This document shows, in pieces, positions 45,431 to 57,867 of a stretch of DNA of 64,000 nucleotides (positions within the stretch are counted from its first letter, which is position 1; the number at the start of each line of letters is the position of its first letter). The DNA is from Ascochyta rabiei (Eukaryota > Ascomycota > Dothideomycetes > Pleosporales > Didymellaceae): the NCBI RefSeq assembly GCF_004011695.2, contig NC_082415.1, forward strand, positions 496,001-560,000, written 5' to 3'. The notes below the pieces were generated by a model. The model saw only the letters and a list, made by a program, of their open reading frames with translations. It did no database searches and was not told the DNA's origin. Both the position numbers and the translations under genes were made by a program.

Positions 45431-46808
45431 TAACTATATACTAAGGAGATATAGTACTAATTAATAAGTAACTAGAGTTAGTCTAATAGAATATATAAGG
45501 GTGCTTATAGATAAGCATACTATACTATACTTATTAAGAAGTAGTTATATATATTATACTTATTTATAAGTAGTTACGTAATATCTCTATCTATTCTGTT
45601 CTTTTCTATAGTTTATTCCTTTAGGACAGAGTTAGAGGTCTTAGTTAGCTAGTACTTATGTTTATACTATGCCCTAGTACAGAGTTATAATAGACTAGTC
45701 TTAACCTAACTTTAGCCTAGCTTATTATTTTACTGTATAATTAGCAGCCTTTACCTTATTAATAATTTCCTTCTCTTTGCTACGTAAGGTAGCTTAATTT
45801 CTTTATTAAACTACCTAGATACTATTACTAAGCTCTCTCTTAAATAAGACTTTTATACTAGTCTCTTAGCCTACAGCCCTATTCTAACTATAAAAATTAA
45901 GGACTTAACTATTCTTATAGTCTCTTAAGTAGAAACCCTAGTATTATTAGTGCTAATTGTTATAACAGGCTGTAATAACTACCTTATTTAGTTAATTCTA
46001 CTTCTTAGTAGTAAACCTAGCTAGTATATAAGTACCTATAGTGCTAGTAAAGGTTAGTATACTTTTCTCTTTCTTCTTCTTAATATTATTAGTGTTAAGA
46101 TTAATTATACTAAATTTAATAGAAGTTAGTAATAACGCGTAGTATTATAAAAATAGAAGGAATTATAGATATAGAAGGTCTTATAGAAGTATAGAGTAGT
46201 AGTAAGCTATTTAGTAGCTAGTCTATACTTAACCTCTCCCTGTTTTACTAGCGTAAAAGTAATAAACGCTAGCGCTGTTACAACAAAAAATATTAAAACT
46301 CCTTCTAATAATGTTAAAACAGCTTAGAGCTAGGTGCAACCTATAGTATAAGAATGTGCTTAGTAGATATATAAAATCTATAGGTTATTATAGTTTAGTA
46401 TTATATAACTATTTATGTATTATAGCTATAATAATTATCTACTTTTAATAGATTCTAGTTTTCTTACACTAGGCAGCAGCCTCTACTAGCGCTTAAATAA
46501 CAAATACTAGCGCTAAAGTTATAGAAAGTATATATAATACGTCTTATAATATTAAATTAAACTAAAATAATATATAGCCTAGGCTAAAAGAATATACTTA
46601 GTGTATTTATACTCTCTATAAGTTATAATAGTTTTTTATTATATAACTATTTATATATAAGAGTTATAATAATCCTCTACTTTTAATAGATTCTAATTTT
46701 TATGCGCTAGGTAGTAGCCTCTACTATCGCTTAAAAAAACAAATGCTAGCGCTAAAGTAATAGGAAGCATTAACAACGCGTCTAAAAATATTTAATAGAA
46801 TTAGAATT
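45431..46808. other. RIP-degraded DNA with a short direct repeat, no gene recognised
   Basis: Contains a roughly 145-bp direct repeat (about 46383-46530 and 46622-46768). Otherwise only fragmentary frames; the minus strand near 45770-45850 has a short open run. No LTR pair or terminal repeats found. Confidence 0.45.
46383..46768. repeat. Direct repeat, about 145 bp, two copies 239 bp apart
   Basis: Both copies contain TATATAACTATTTAT, then CTTTTAATAGATTCTA, GTAGCCTCTACTA (CAGCCTCTACTA in the first) and CTAGCGCTAAAG. They differ by several transitions. It could be a pair of short-LTR or SINE-like units. Confidence 0.6.
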
Positions 46809-47562
46809 TGTCTAATATAAAATAATTTAAAAAGTAAGTAATACAACTTTAAATATAAAAACTAAGAGAATACTTCTTTAATAAACTATAATAAAGAAAT
46901 TATAATATTAACTATTTCTAAGTAGATATAGTTAAAGCTATAATAGAAGCTATAGAAAGTCTAGAAATACTTATAAGCCTAGCAAATAGGTATAACACAC
47001 CTAATAAACTAAATTAAAATATTACCTAAGCTCTACTAGTCCTAACTAAGTCTCTAAAGAGAATTAAAGTTAAGAAATAGAAGAAATACACAAATTTTGT
47101 AACAAAAACCTTATAGTTAGAAGTAACCTACAATTTATTATACTAGCGCATTTTATACTATATTTATTACTAGCTAATATATAATAACTAAGATTAGTAA
47201 GCCTATACTACTAGCGGCGCTAGTGTAATAAATTATTCTAAACTAACTTTTTAACACGTTGCTCGCAATCGTGCTAAAACGCGTTTTTTAAGGTTTTTTC
47301 TCTAATACTAGAATAAACTAAGTAAAACTAAGTATAAACAAAAATTATAAGAGTATAATACTCTAAGTATAAGAGTACTAAAAATAAATCTAAAATACTA
47401 AGTGTTTTACTAAGGTGTAATCTAAAACTAGATCTAGCTCTATCTAAAACTAGATCTAGGGCTATCTAAAAACTAGATCTAGGCCTATCTAAAATTATAT
47501 CTGCTCTCTCTCGATAGTTATAAGATTAATTACTTCTATAACTATTACTTCTAATTTCTACA
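46809..47562 (+). repeat. LTR-1 of the copia-3 family (754 bp)
   Basis: Starts TGTCTAATATAAAATAA and ends CTAATTTCTACA. Contains three copies of the 22-bp minisatellite (about 47430-47490). Confidence 0.85.
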
Positions 47563-50000
47563 CGTTATAAGCCTAGCGCACTATTACCTAAATGATATCT
47601 AAACTAATTATCTCTTAATTACAGCGCACTATTACCTAAACAACATCTAAACAAAATATTTCTTAATTAACACCTCTTAGAGTTAAAACAGCGCAAATTT
47701 ACAACTTTAAAATTAAAAATTTTAGATTTTCTTAAAATTAAAAAGCTCTCTAGCTAAGCTAATTACGAATTCTAGAGTAACTAAATAATAGCTATCCTAA
47801 GGATCTCTATAATGCTATCTATAATAATAATAATAAGTCTATTGTTATTCTAACTACTATAGATAGAAAGGTAAAAGTATATATTATACTTAGTTATAAA
47901 AAAGACCCTAGTATATAAATTTAAAAGTGTACTACTACTATAGATTGTTAGATTATAGTAGTAAATCTATACTCTCTAGAAGGATTTACAGCTAAATTTC
48001 TTCTATTAAAAGAATTATTTAAATCCTATCTCTAGAAATTTAATTTAATAGAAAATATCTAAATTAGAATTAAATATATTAATAATTATTTAAGCCTAGA
48101 GGGATTTTAATTACCTAAGTAACTAGTACTTTTTTATATACTTTACAATTTAACCCTAAATTATAAAGGATTTATTACTATTATTACTTAATTCTTTTAT
48201 TAGAATTTGTATAAAATAAATATAGAAACACTGTTTTCTAATTTAATTAACAAATCCTATTACTAAACAAGTACTAAAAAAGTCCTATACTAAAAAAAAC
48301 ATAAACTATACTAAAAGAGTAAGGTTATAAAGTAATACTATTATAATAAATATAAATTAAATACGCATTAAATAAGTAGTTACTAGTTCCTTAATCTAGA
48401 AAAGAAACCTAATTGGTTTAAAACTAGACATACCTATAATTGTATTTAATAATTACCTAATCTAGCTAAAAGTATAGTATAAAAGAGGGTTAAAAAAGAA
48501 TAAGATTAAGCTCTTTTATCTTAAGATTAAATAGATCTAGATTTACTAGAGGATTTAGATATTAAGGTATATTATAATAATAACCTACAGTTTAGTTTAA
48601 CTAAAGCTAACTTAATACTAGATTTAGGAAATACTTAGAATTTAATATGCGATAGGTTACTGTTTTTAGAAGGTAGTTTAGTAGATAAAGTAACTAAATT
48701 AGGCTAGGGTAATAATACTACTATTAATGCTGTAGCTATTAAAAAGTTATGCTTTATAGTAAATAGTATAAAAATTATACTAAATAATTACCACTTTATA
48801 CTAAGCTTCTCTGTAAACCTTTTATCTATTCTAAAATTAATAGAAAAAGACTTTAAAGTAAACTTTATAGAAGAAGAAGCTATTTTAATAAGCTATAACC
48901 TAGTTATTAAAGCTAGGTATACTTATAACATGTATATACTAGACCTTATAAATAAGATTATTATTAAAGATAACTCTATAGATAATTTAAACTATAAGAA
49001 CTATATACTCTACTTAGATTCTAATAAATCTACTATAGAAAAGCTAGAACTATATTATAATAGATTTAGATATATAAGTATAGATACTATAAGTAAACTA
49101 CTTAATATTAAAATACTATAAGATTATAGTTTTAACTATGTAGCCTGTATATAGGTAAAATAAACTAATAATAGATTAAGAGTTATAATAGATAAACCTA
49201 CTATTTATCTATAAAAAGTAGTAATGTATATTTATAGACCTATAGCTTCTAGTTTAAAAGTAGGATATAGATATATTATCTTTTTCCTAGATAGTACTAC
49301 TAGAAAACTAAACTTTAAGATCTTAAAACAAAAATTAGAGGCCCTAGAATTATTTAAAGAATATAAACTAAAAGTAGAAAACTAATCTAATATATCTATT
49401 AAGATAATAGGATTAGATAATAGTAAAGAAGCTGATAATTCTCTATTTAAAAGATTTACTATTAAAAATATAATTATTTATTAATTTTAAGTCCCTATAC
49501 GCTAGAACAAAATGGTTTAATAGAGAGAATTAATTAAACTATTATAGAAATAACTAGAGTAGTACTATTTAGTACTAATATAGATATTCTATACTAGGTA
49601 GAGGTAGTTAAAACAGCTGTTTATATATATAATATAACTCTATACTTCTATTTATCTATATTACTATTTAAAAAGCTCTATAATAAAAAGCCTTATCTAG
49701 ATACTCTAAGGATTTAGGGCTCTATAACATACTATAAGGATAAATTAATACGCCTTATAAAGCTAGAGCCTAGAGCTAAGAAAGAAATTCTTATAGGTTT
49801 TAACTAATATAATTACTATATCTTAGATAATTTTTCTAAGAGGATTATACAAATAAGAGATGCTATAATCCTAAAAGGTAAATTTAATAATAGTATTAAA
49901 AACTAAGATATAATTATAATAGACTTTAATAAAGAACTTAGTAATAAAAATAGAAGTTATTAAGAGTTCTTCTACGGAAGTAATAACTAAAGTACTAGAG
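47563..50000 (+). pseudogene. Copia-3A gag, protease and integrase (broken)
   Basis: Gag lies at about 47750-48500. A protease-like LDLGNT with ICDRLLF follows near 48620-48665 (family pattern LDSGAT). At 48930-49121 a 63-codon run ends LELYYNRFRYISIDTISKLL, the GAG-pre-integrase domain in which the zinc-binding His residues are now Tyr. The integrase core follows at 49230-49600 (VGYRYIIFFLDSTTRKL), and the downstream connection is cut by pogo-3 at 50001. The corresponding region of copy B is at 51035-53500. Confidence 0.82.
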
Positions 50001-50080
50001 TAACGTACCCTACGGACGAAAGAATTAACAGATAATAGAATTACTTTTGCTAAGCCCCTACTAAACCACCCTTTATATAA

Positions 50081-51034
50081 TGTTTAATATAAAATAATTT
50101 AAAAAGTAAGTAATACAATTACAAGTATAAAAACTAAGAGAACACTTCTTAAATAAACTATAAATAAGGAGATTACAATATAAACTATTTCTAAGTAGAT
50201 AAAGTTAAAGCTATAATAGAAGCTATAGAAGTCTAGAAATACTTATAAGCCTAGTAATAGTTATAACACACCTAATAAACTAGATTAAAATATTACCTAA
50301 GCTCTACTAGTCCTAACTAAGTCTCTAAAGATAATAGAAGTTAAGGAATAGAAGAAATACACAAATTTGGTAATAAAAACCTTATAGTTAGGAGTAACCT
50401 ATTATTTATTACACTAGCGCATCTTAGACTAGATACATTACTAGCTAACATATAATATCTAAGATTAGTAAGCCTATACTACTAGCAGCGCTAGTGTGAT
50501 AAATTATTCTAAACTGACTTTTTAACACCTTGCTCGCAATCGTGCTAAAACGCGTTTTTTAAGGTTTCTTCTCTAATACTAGAATAAACCTAGTAAGATA
50601 AAGTATAAATAAAAACTATAAGATTATAATACTCTAAGTATAAGAGTACCAAAAATAAATTTAAAACACTAAGTGTTTCACTAAGGGGTAATCTAAAACC
50701 GGATCTAGCCCTTTCTAAAACTAGATCTAGGCCTGTCTAAAAAACCAGATCTAGGCCTATCTAAAACTAGATCTAGGCGTGTCTAAATAACTCGATCTAG
50801 GCCTATCTAAAACTAGATCTAAGCCTATCTAAAACTAGATCTAGGTCTACCTAAAACTAGATCTAGGTCTACCTAAAACTAGATCTAGGTCTACCTAAAA
50901 CTAGATCTAGGTCTACCTAAAACTAGATCTAGGCCTATCTAAAACTATTAAGGATAAATACAGCTCTCTCTCTATAGTTACAAAATTAATTAATTTAACT
51001 ATTACTTCTATAACTATTACTTCTAATTTTTATA
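50081..51034 (+). repeat. LTR-2, 5' LTR of copia-3B (954 bp)
   Basis: Starts TGTTTAATATAAAATAA and ends CTAATTTTTATA. Longest LTR of the family because it holds about eleven units of the 22-bp minisatellite. Confidence 0.88.
50694..50945 (+). repeat. 22-bp minisatellite in LTR-2 (about 11 units)
   Basis: Unit AAAACTAGATCTAGGTCTAC plus CT, with the palindrome CTAGATCTAG inside. The same array has 3 units in LTR-1 and about 8 in LTR-3 and LTR-4 (55797-55985, 60164-60352). The array difference explains the 67-bp length gap between LTR-2 and LTR-3. Some units keep ACCGGATCT where others have ACTAGATCT. Confidence 0.9.
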
Positions 51035-54000
51035 GGTTATAAGTCTAGCGCACTATTACCTAAACAACATCTAAACTAATTATCTCTTAATTATAGCGTA
51101 CTATTACCTAAACAACATCTAAACTAATAGTTTCTTAATTAAACTAATTATTTCTTAATTAACACCTCTTTAAGTTAAAAATAGCACAAATTTACAACCT
51201 TTAAATGAAAAATGTTAGATTCTGTTAAAATTAAAAAGCTCTCTAGCTAAGCTAATTACGAATTCTAGAGTAACTAAATAATAGCTATTCTTACTACTAA
51301 GGATTTCTATAATACTATCTACAATAATAATAATAAGCCTATTGTTATTCTAACTACTATAGACAGAAAGGTAAAAGCATAAATTTTACTTAGTTGCGAA
51401 AAAGGCCCTAGTATACAAATTTAAAAGTGTACTATAGCTATAGATTACTAGATTATACTAGTAAATCTATACTCTCTAAAAGAATTTATAACTCAATTTC
51501 TTCTATTAAAAGAATTCTTTAAATCCTATCCCTAGGACTTCGATTTAATAGAAAATTTCCTAAGCAAAAATAAACATCTTAATAATAATTTAAGCTTAAA
51601 AGGAATTTAATTACCCAACTAAGTAGTACTTACTTATGTACTTAACAACCTTTTCTAAATTATAAGAGATTTGTTACTACTATTACTTAATTCTTTTATT
51701 AGAATTTAGATAAAATAAATATAGAAGCACTATTTTCTAATTTAATTAATAAATCCTATTGCTAAATAAGTACTAAAAAAGTACTATACTAAACAAAACA
51801 CAGACTATACTGAAAGAATAAGGTTATAAAGTAACGCTATTATAATAAATATAAAGCAAATACGCATTAAACAAGTAGTTACTAGTTTCTTTATCTAGAA
51901 AAGAAGCCTAATTAGTTTAAAACTAGACATACCTATAATTTTATTTAATAATTACCTAATCTAGCTAAAATTATAGCAGAAAAAAGGGTTAAAAAAGAAA
52001 AAGATTAAGCTCTCTTATCTCTAGATTAAATAGATCTAGATTTACTAGGGGATTTAGATAATACGGTATATTATAATAATAACTATTAGTTTAGTTTAAC
52101 TAAAGCTAACTTAATACTAGATGTAGAAAATACTTAGCATTTAATATGCGATAGGTTACTGTTTTTAGAAGGTAGTTTAGTAGATAAAGTAACTAAATTA
52201 GGCTAGGGTAATAATACTACTATTAATGCTGTAGCTATTAGAAAGTTATGTTTTATAGTAAATAGTATAAAAATTATACTAAATAATTGCCTCTTTATAC
52301 TAAGCTTCTCTATAAACCTTCTATCTATTTAAAAATTAATATAAAAAGACTTTAAAGCAAACTTTACAAAGGAAGAAGCTATCTTAATAAGAGATAATCT
52401 AGTTATTAAAGCTAAGTACGCTTATAGTATGTATATACTAAACCTTATAAATAAAATTATTATTAAAGATAGCTCTATAGATAATTTAAACTATAAGAAC
52501 TATATACTCTACTTAGATTCTAATAAATCTACTATAGAAAAGCTAGAACTATATTATAATAGATTTAGATATAAAAGTATAGATACTATAAGTAAACTAA
52601 CTAATATTTAAATAATATAAATTATAGTTTTAACTGTGTAGCCTATATATAGGTAAAATAAACTAATAATATATTAAGTTTTATAATAGATAAACCTACT
52701 ATTAATCTATAAAAAGTAGTAATCGATATTTATAGACCTATAACTTCTAGTTTAAAAGTAGGATATAGATATATTATCTTTTTCCTAGATAGTACTACTA
52801 GAAAACTAAACTTTAAGCTCTTAAAACAAAACTTAGAGGCCCTAGAATTATTTAAAGAATATAAACTAAAAGTAGAAAACTAATCTAATCTATCTATTAA
52901 GATAATAGGATTAGATAAAAGTAAACAATTTAATAACCTTCTATTTAGAAGATTTATTATTAACAAAAGTATTATCTATTAATTCTTAAGTCCCTATACG
53001 CTAGAAGAAAATAGTTTAATAGAGAGAATTAATTAAACTATTATACAAATAACTAGAGTATTACTATTTAATACTAATGTAAATCTTCTATACTAGGTAG
53101 AGGTAGTTAAAATAGCTGTTTATATATATAATATAACTCTACACTTCTATTTATCTATATTACTATTTAAAGACTCTATAATAAAAAGCCTAATTTAGAC
53201 AATCTAAGGATTTAGGGCTCTATAGTATTATATAAGAATAAATTAATAGGCCTTATAAAGCTAGAGCCTAGAGCTAAGAAAGAAATTCTTATAGATTTTA
53301 ACTAATATAATTACTATATCTTGGATAAATTATATAAGAGGACTATATAAACAAGAGATGCTATAATCCTAGAACGTAAATTTAATAATAGTATTTAAAA
53401 CTAAGATACAATTATAATATACTTTATTAAAGAACTTAGTACTAATAAAAGAAGTTATTAAGAGTTCTCCTACAAGAATAATAACTAAAGTACTAGAGTA
53501 GATAGTCTACCTAGTAACTCTAATAGTACACAAAACTAAGAGTAAACTAATAGTAATATTAACAACTACTATAGTAACTCTAAAGATAAATTAGTATTTA
53601 TAACTAGTAATACCACTTTAGATCTAAGTACCTACTTTAAAGTAATAAATTTAGAGAATAAAAAGAAATAGCTTAAAGCTTGTAAACTAGAGTACAATTA
53701 ACTAAAAGAATAAAATACCTAGTTACTAGTAGAGCTACATAAGAATAGTACAGCACTAAAGAGACGCTAGGTATTAAAGATTAAAGAAGACTCTTATAAC
53801 AACATTATTAAATATAAAGTAAGATAGGTTATTAAAGGGTTTAGCTAAATCTATAGACTAGACTACCTAGAAACCTTTATAAATATAATAAGAATAGAGA
53901 TTATAAGACTTCTACTATTTATAGCAGTATTTCTAGATCTAGAAATAATATAGCTAGTTTTAAAAAGGCTTTTCTATACGTACCTATAGATATACTTATA

Positions 54001-55186
54001 GATATATAACAGTATATAGAGTTTCTAGAAGAGAAGACTAAGGTTAATAAATTAAATAAGGTAATTTATTAATTAAAATAAGCACCTAAAGCCTAGTATA
54101 CATACCTAAAACCTATTCTAAGTAAACTAGATTTTAAGCCTATATTTACAGAATAAGGTATCTTTATAAATAAGAAGATAGATATCTATCTAATAATCTA
54201 TGTAGATAATGTTCTTATAATAGAAAATAACGTTAAACTTATTAAAGAACTAGAAATAAATCTAGTAAGGCTACTAGAAATAAGTAATCTAGGAGAAGCA
54301 AAATATTTTCTAGGGATAGAGATAATAAGAGATAGAGTAAGAAGATCTATTTACTTAAAACAAACTAAGTATATTAAAGATATACTAGTAATATATAATA
54401 ACCTAGATTTACATCCTGTTAGTACACTAGTAGAAGCTAGTATTAAGTTATAAAAGAATAAAGAATTAGTAACTTTAGAAGATATAAAACTATACTAGTA
54501 ATATATAGGTAGTTTAATATACTTAACTACCTATACTAGACTAGACTTAGTATTTAGTATCTATATCTGCGTAAGATATATGTCTTACCCTGCTAAAGAA
54601 CACTTTATAGTAGTTAATAGGATTTTTAAATACCTAAATTACATAAGAGAAAATAAATTATTTTTCTAATTATAATTAGTACCCTTATTGCTTAGATATA
54701 CAGATGCTAATTAGAGTAGTAATTTAACTACTAGAAAAAGTATAACTAGATGTATATTTATGTTTAATAACACCTCTATTAGCTAGTCTAGTAAACTATA
54801 AAATTAACTACTCTAAGTAGCTATAAAGTAGAGTATATAGCTCTAAAAGAAGCTATTAAAGAATATACCTATTTAATAAGTATCTATAAATAACTAGATA
54901 TTAATAAACTTCTAAATCTAAAAGAAGAGAAATTCTATCTATTTAGTAATAATTAACCTACTATTACACTAGTAAGTAACCTAGAATACTACTATAAAAC
55001 TAAGTATATAGATATATAATATTACTTTATAAGAGAAAAGATTCTAGAAGTAATAATATATATAAACTATATACTAATTAAAGAATAACTAGTATATATA
55101 TTTATAAAAGTACTAAATACACTTACCTTTACTACCTTATTTAATAAGCTAAATATTGTAAAATATTTATAATGCTTAAGAGGGTA
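51035..55186 (+). pseudogene. Copia-3B gag-pol (broken)
   Basis: Same order as copy A but continuous. Gag to about 52000, protease-like stretch near 52120-52170, GAG-pre-integrase at 52429-52611 (LELYYNRFRYKSIDTISKL), integrase to about 53400, RT at 53780-54300 with the active site YVDN (54199-54210) in place of YVDD, and RNase H from about 54690 (TTRKSITRCIFMFNN near 54730). Numerous TAG/TAA and some frame changes. The segment from 53501 on is the first unit of the tandem duplication. Confidence 0.85.
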
Positions 55187-56073
55187 TATTTAATATAAAA
55201 TGATTTTAAAAGTAAGTAATACAACTACAAATATAAAAACTAAGAGAATACTTCTTAAATAAACTATAAATAAGAAGATTATAATATAACCTATTTCTAA
55301 GTATATATAGTTAAAGCTATAATAGAAGCTATAGAAGTCTAGAAATACTTATAAGCCTAGTATTAGTTATAACACACCTAATAAACTAGATTAAAATATT
55401 ACCTAAGCTCTACTAGTCCTAACTAAGTCTCTAAAGATAATAGAAGTTAAGGAATAGAAGAAATACACAAATTTTGTAATAAAAACCTTATAGTTAGGAG
55501 TAACCTATTATTTATTACACTAGCGCATCTTAGACTAGATACATTACTAGCTAACATATAATATCTAAGATTAGTAAGCCTATACTACTAGCAGCGCTAG
55601 TGTGATAAATTATTCTAAACTGACTTTTTAACACCTTGCTCGCAATCGTGCTAAAACGCGTTTTTTAAGGTTTCTTCTCTAATACTAGAATAAACCTAGT
55701 AAGATAAAGTATAAATAAAAACTATAAGATTATAATACTCTAAGGATAAGAGTACTAAAAATAAATTTAAAACACTAAGTGTTTCACTAAGGGGTAATCT
55801 AAAACCGGATCTAGCCCTTTCTAAAACTAGATCTAGGCCTGTCTAAAAAACCAGATCTAGGCCTATCTAAAACCGGATCTAGGCCTATCTAAAACCGGAT
55901 CTAGGTCTACCCGAAACCGGATTTAGGTCTACCTAAAACTAGATCTAGGTCTATCTAAAAACTAGATCTAGGCCTATCTAAAACTATAAAGGATAAATAC
56001 AGCTCTCTCTCTATAGTTACAAAATTAATTAATTAAACTATTACTTCTATAAATATTACTTCTAATTTTCACA
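55187..56073 (+). repeat. LTR-3, 3' LTR of copia-3B (887 bp)
   Basis: Starts TATTTAATATAAAATGA and ends CTAATTTTCACA. Several minisatellite units still contain ACCGGATC, so this copy is less mutated than LTR-2. Repeated in the next tandem unit at 59554-60440. Confidence 0.88.
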
Positions 56074-56099
56074 CATAATAATACCTTCTTAGTAATACT

Positions 56100-57745
56100 A
56101 TTTAGAGGTTTTAAAAGAAGCTTCGATATAGCTTACGCTCTAGACTCTTAAATAAGACGTAATTCTCTCTTAGTAACGCGCTGTAGCTATCTATAGAGTT
56201 CCTTAAGCTATACTAAGTAATTAACGTATAGAATAACCTTTATATACTAATTCCTCTAGCTAACTTACAGAAGCTAGATAATAATAAGAAGCAGGTAATT
56301 ATTAAATATGTTCTTAAGCTAGACGCGTAGGAATTTTCCTCTTAGCTCTAAGATATAGCTACTATAGCTAATTCTTTACGCGCTAAGTATAATCTAGGCC
56401 CTATTAGCATAAACTAGCCTACTATGTTTGTTAAGTAATACCTAGAGCTTTAAGTTAAGTTTAATTATAAGTATAACTATAAGAAAGCTCTCTATAAGGA
56501 TCCTAAGGTTCTATAGAGCTAGTTTAGCCTAGTAGTAAACGTAAAAGCTAAGTATAGTATCTAGAATAAAGATATATATAACTTTAATAAGACAGGATTT
56601 ATAATAGGCTAGATCTCTCTAGAAGTAGTTATTACAGCTTTAGAATAATAAGGTTAGCTAAAGGTAGTCTAGCTAGGTAACTATAAGTAGGCTACAGCTA
56701 TAGTAGGTATTAATACTAAAGAATAGGCTATTCTAGCCTTTCTTATCTTTTAGGCCTACTACTACCTCTCTACCTAGTATAAAGAAGAGGATCTGCCTTA
56801 AGACTAGGTTATTAAAGTCTCTAATAACGGCTAGACTACTAATAAGCTTAGTCTAGACTAGATAAGCTACTTTAACAGGCATATAAAGGAGCGTACTGTT
56901 AGCACCTACTATTTACTTATTATTAATAGTTATAAGAGCTATAACTTTCTTAAATTTTAGTAGTACTGTAAGGATAATAAGATTATTACTCTCTCTTTAC
57001 CTTCTTACTTATTATACCTTATATAGTCTCTTAATATAGCCTATTTTACTACTTTAAAGAAGGCGTATAGGTGCTAAGCTAAAATACTTATATATTACTA
57101 GATTAACTATATTATAAAGATAGAGTTTCTACTATACTTTATACGCGCCTATAACGCTAAAATTACTTCTAGTTATATTTAGGGGGGGTTCTAAGGTGCT
57201 AGACTAGTCCTGTTTAACTTATAATAGGTTATAAGTAGCCTTAATATAAAGCTACGTATACTATTACTACTACTACCTGTTAATAAAAAGCTTTAGCAGT
57301 TATAAACCCTAAGTAATACCCTTATACTTAGGCTATAATTAGCGCTTATAAAGATAAGAATTTAGAGGTATATAGATAGCTTACCTACCTCTGTAGTTAA
57401 AGTGTTTAAGAAGGTCTTAAAGGAGGTAGCTGTAATTGCGTATAAGCTACTATTAGCGTAATAGAAGATTACTAAGCTTTAAGCTACTAATAAGGTAGCT
57501 ATATAACAAAAATTACATAAAAGAAAGTAGGTTAAGAAAGAAGGTACTCTAATAGTTAAAGAGAGCTAGTAACTAACAGCTCTAAAAGAGTTTATAGTGT
57601 GTAGTAATAGTAAGAAGGTAAAGAAGTAGGTGCGTGCTAATAGGGCTAAGCTAACCTAAAGGCGCTGTAGATAGTGTAGTAAGACTAGATATAATACGTA
57701 AACGTATAAAAATAATATAGAATTAGTCTCTAAGTAATATTATAG
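56100..57745 (+). pseudogene. Pogo-3 transposase (broken), first copy
   Basis: Same family as the pogo-2 transposase. Near-N-terminal KEASI-type sequence at about 56115, YNFNKTGFIIG at about 56580, STxYKEEDLP near 56775, LSLDxISYFNRHIKERTVS near 56850-56900, IITLSLPSYL near 56985, NIAYFTTLKKAY near 57035. A C-terminal knuckle remnant RRCRxCSKTRYNT follows near 57660, and the end is ELVSK at about 57738. TAG/TAA codons throughout. The start codon region lies beside the copia-3B insertion, so the original ATG may be lost. Confidence 0.82.
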
Positions 57746-57867
57746 CTTAACTTACCTTATACAGTGCTAGTTTATAGTATTTTAGACTATAATAGAGTAA
57801 GTTTTAGAAGAGGCTTAGTAAAAGTAATTCTCTTATCTATTAATTCTTTTGTCTGTAGGGTACGTTA

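Larger units (their letters stand above)
50081..56073 (+). mobile_element. Long-LTR copia element, copy B (copia-3B), complete, 5993 bp
   Basis: LTR-2 (50081-51034), internal region 51035-55186, LTR-3 (55187-56073). The flanking 5-mers are TATAA (50076-50080) and CATAA (56074-56078), one C/T transition apart, so they are a RIP-altered target duplication inside pogo-3. A polypurine tract (AAGAGGGTA, 55178-55186) precedes LTR-3. It is the innermost layer of the copia / pogo / copia nest. Confidence 0.9.
50003..57865 (+). mobile_element. Fot1/pogo-type transposon (pogo-3), split by copia-3B
   Basis: The left 78 bp are at 50003-50080 and the rest at 56074-57865. Inverted terminal repeats start ACGTACCCTAC and match over about 53 bp. 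TA target duplication at 50001-50002 and 57866-57867. Without copia-3B and one 5-bp repeat the length is about 1865 bp, like pogo-2 (1863 bp). It is inserted in copia-3A between integrase and RT. The 56074-57865 part was later duplicated at 60441-62231. Confidence 0.9.

Noticed and set aside
50694..50945. CRISPR-like array
   Set aside because: The 22-bp repeats are directly adjacent without spacers, lie inside LTRs and occur in a fungal transposon context. It is a minisatellite.
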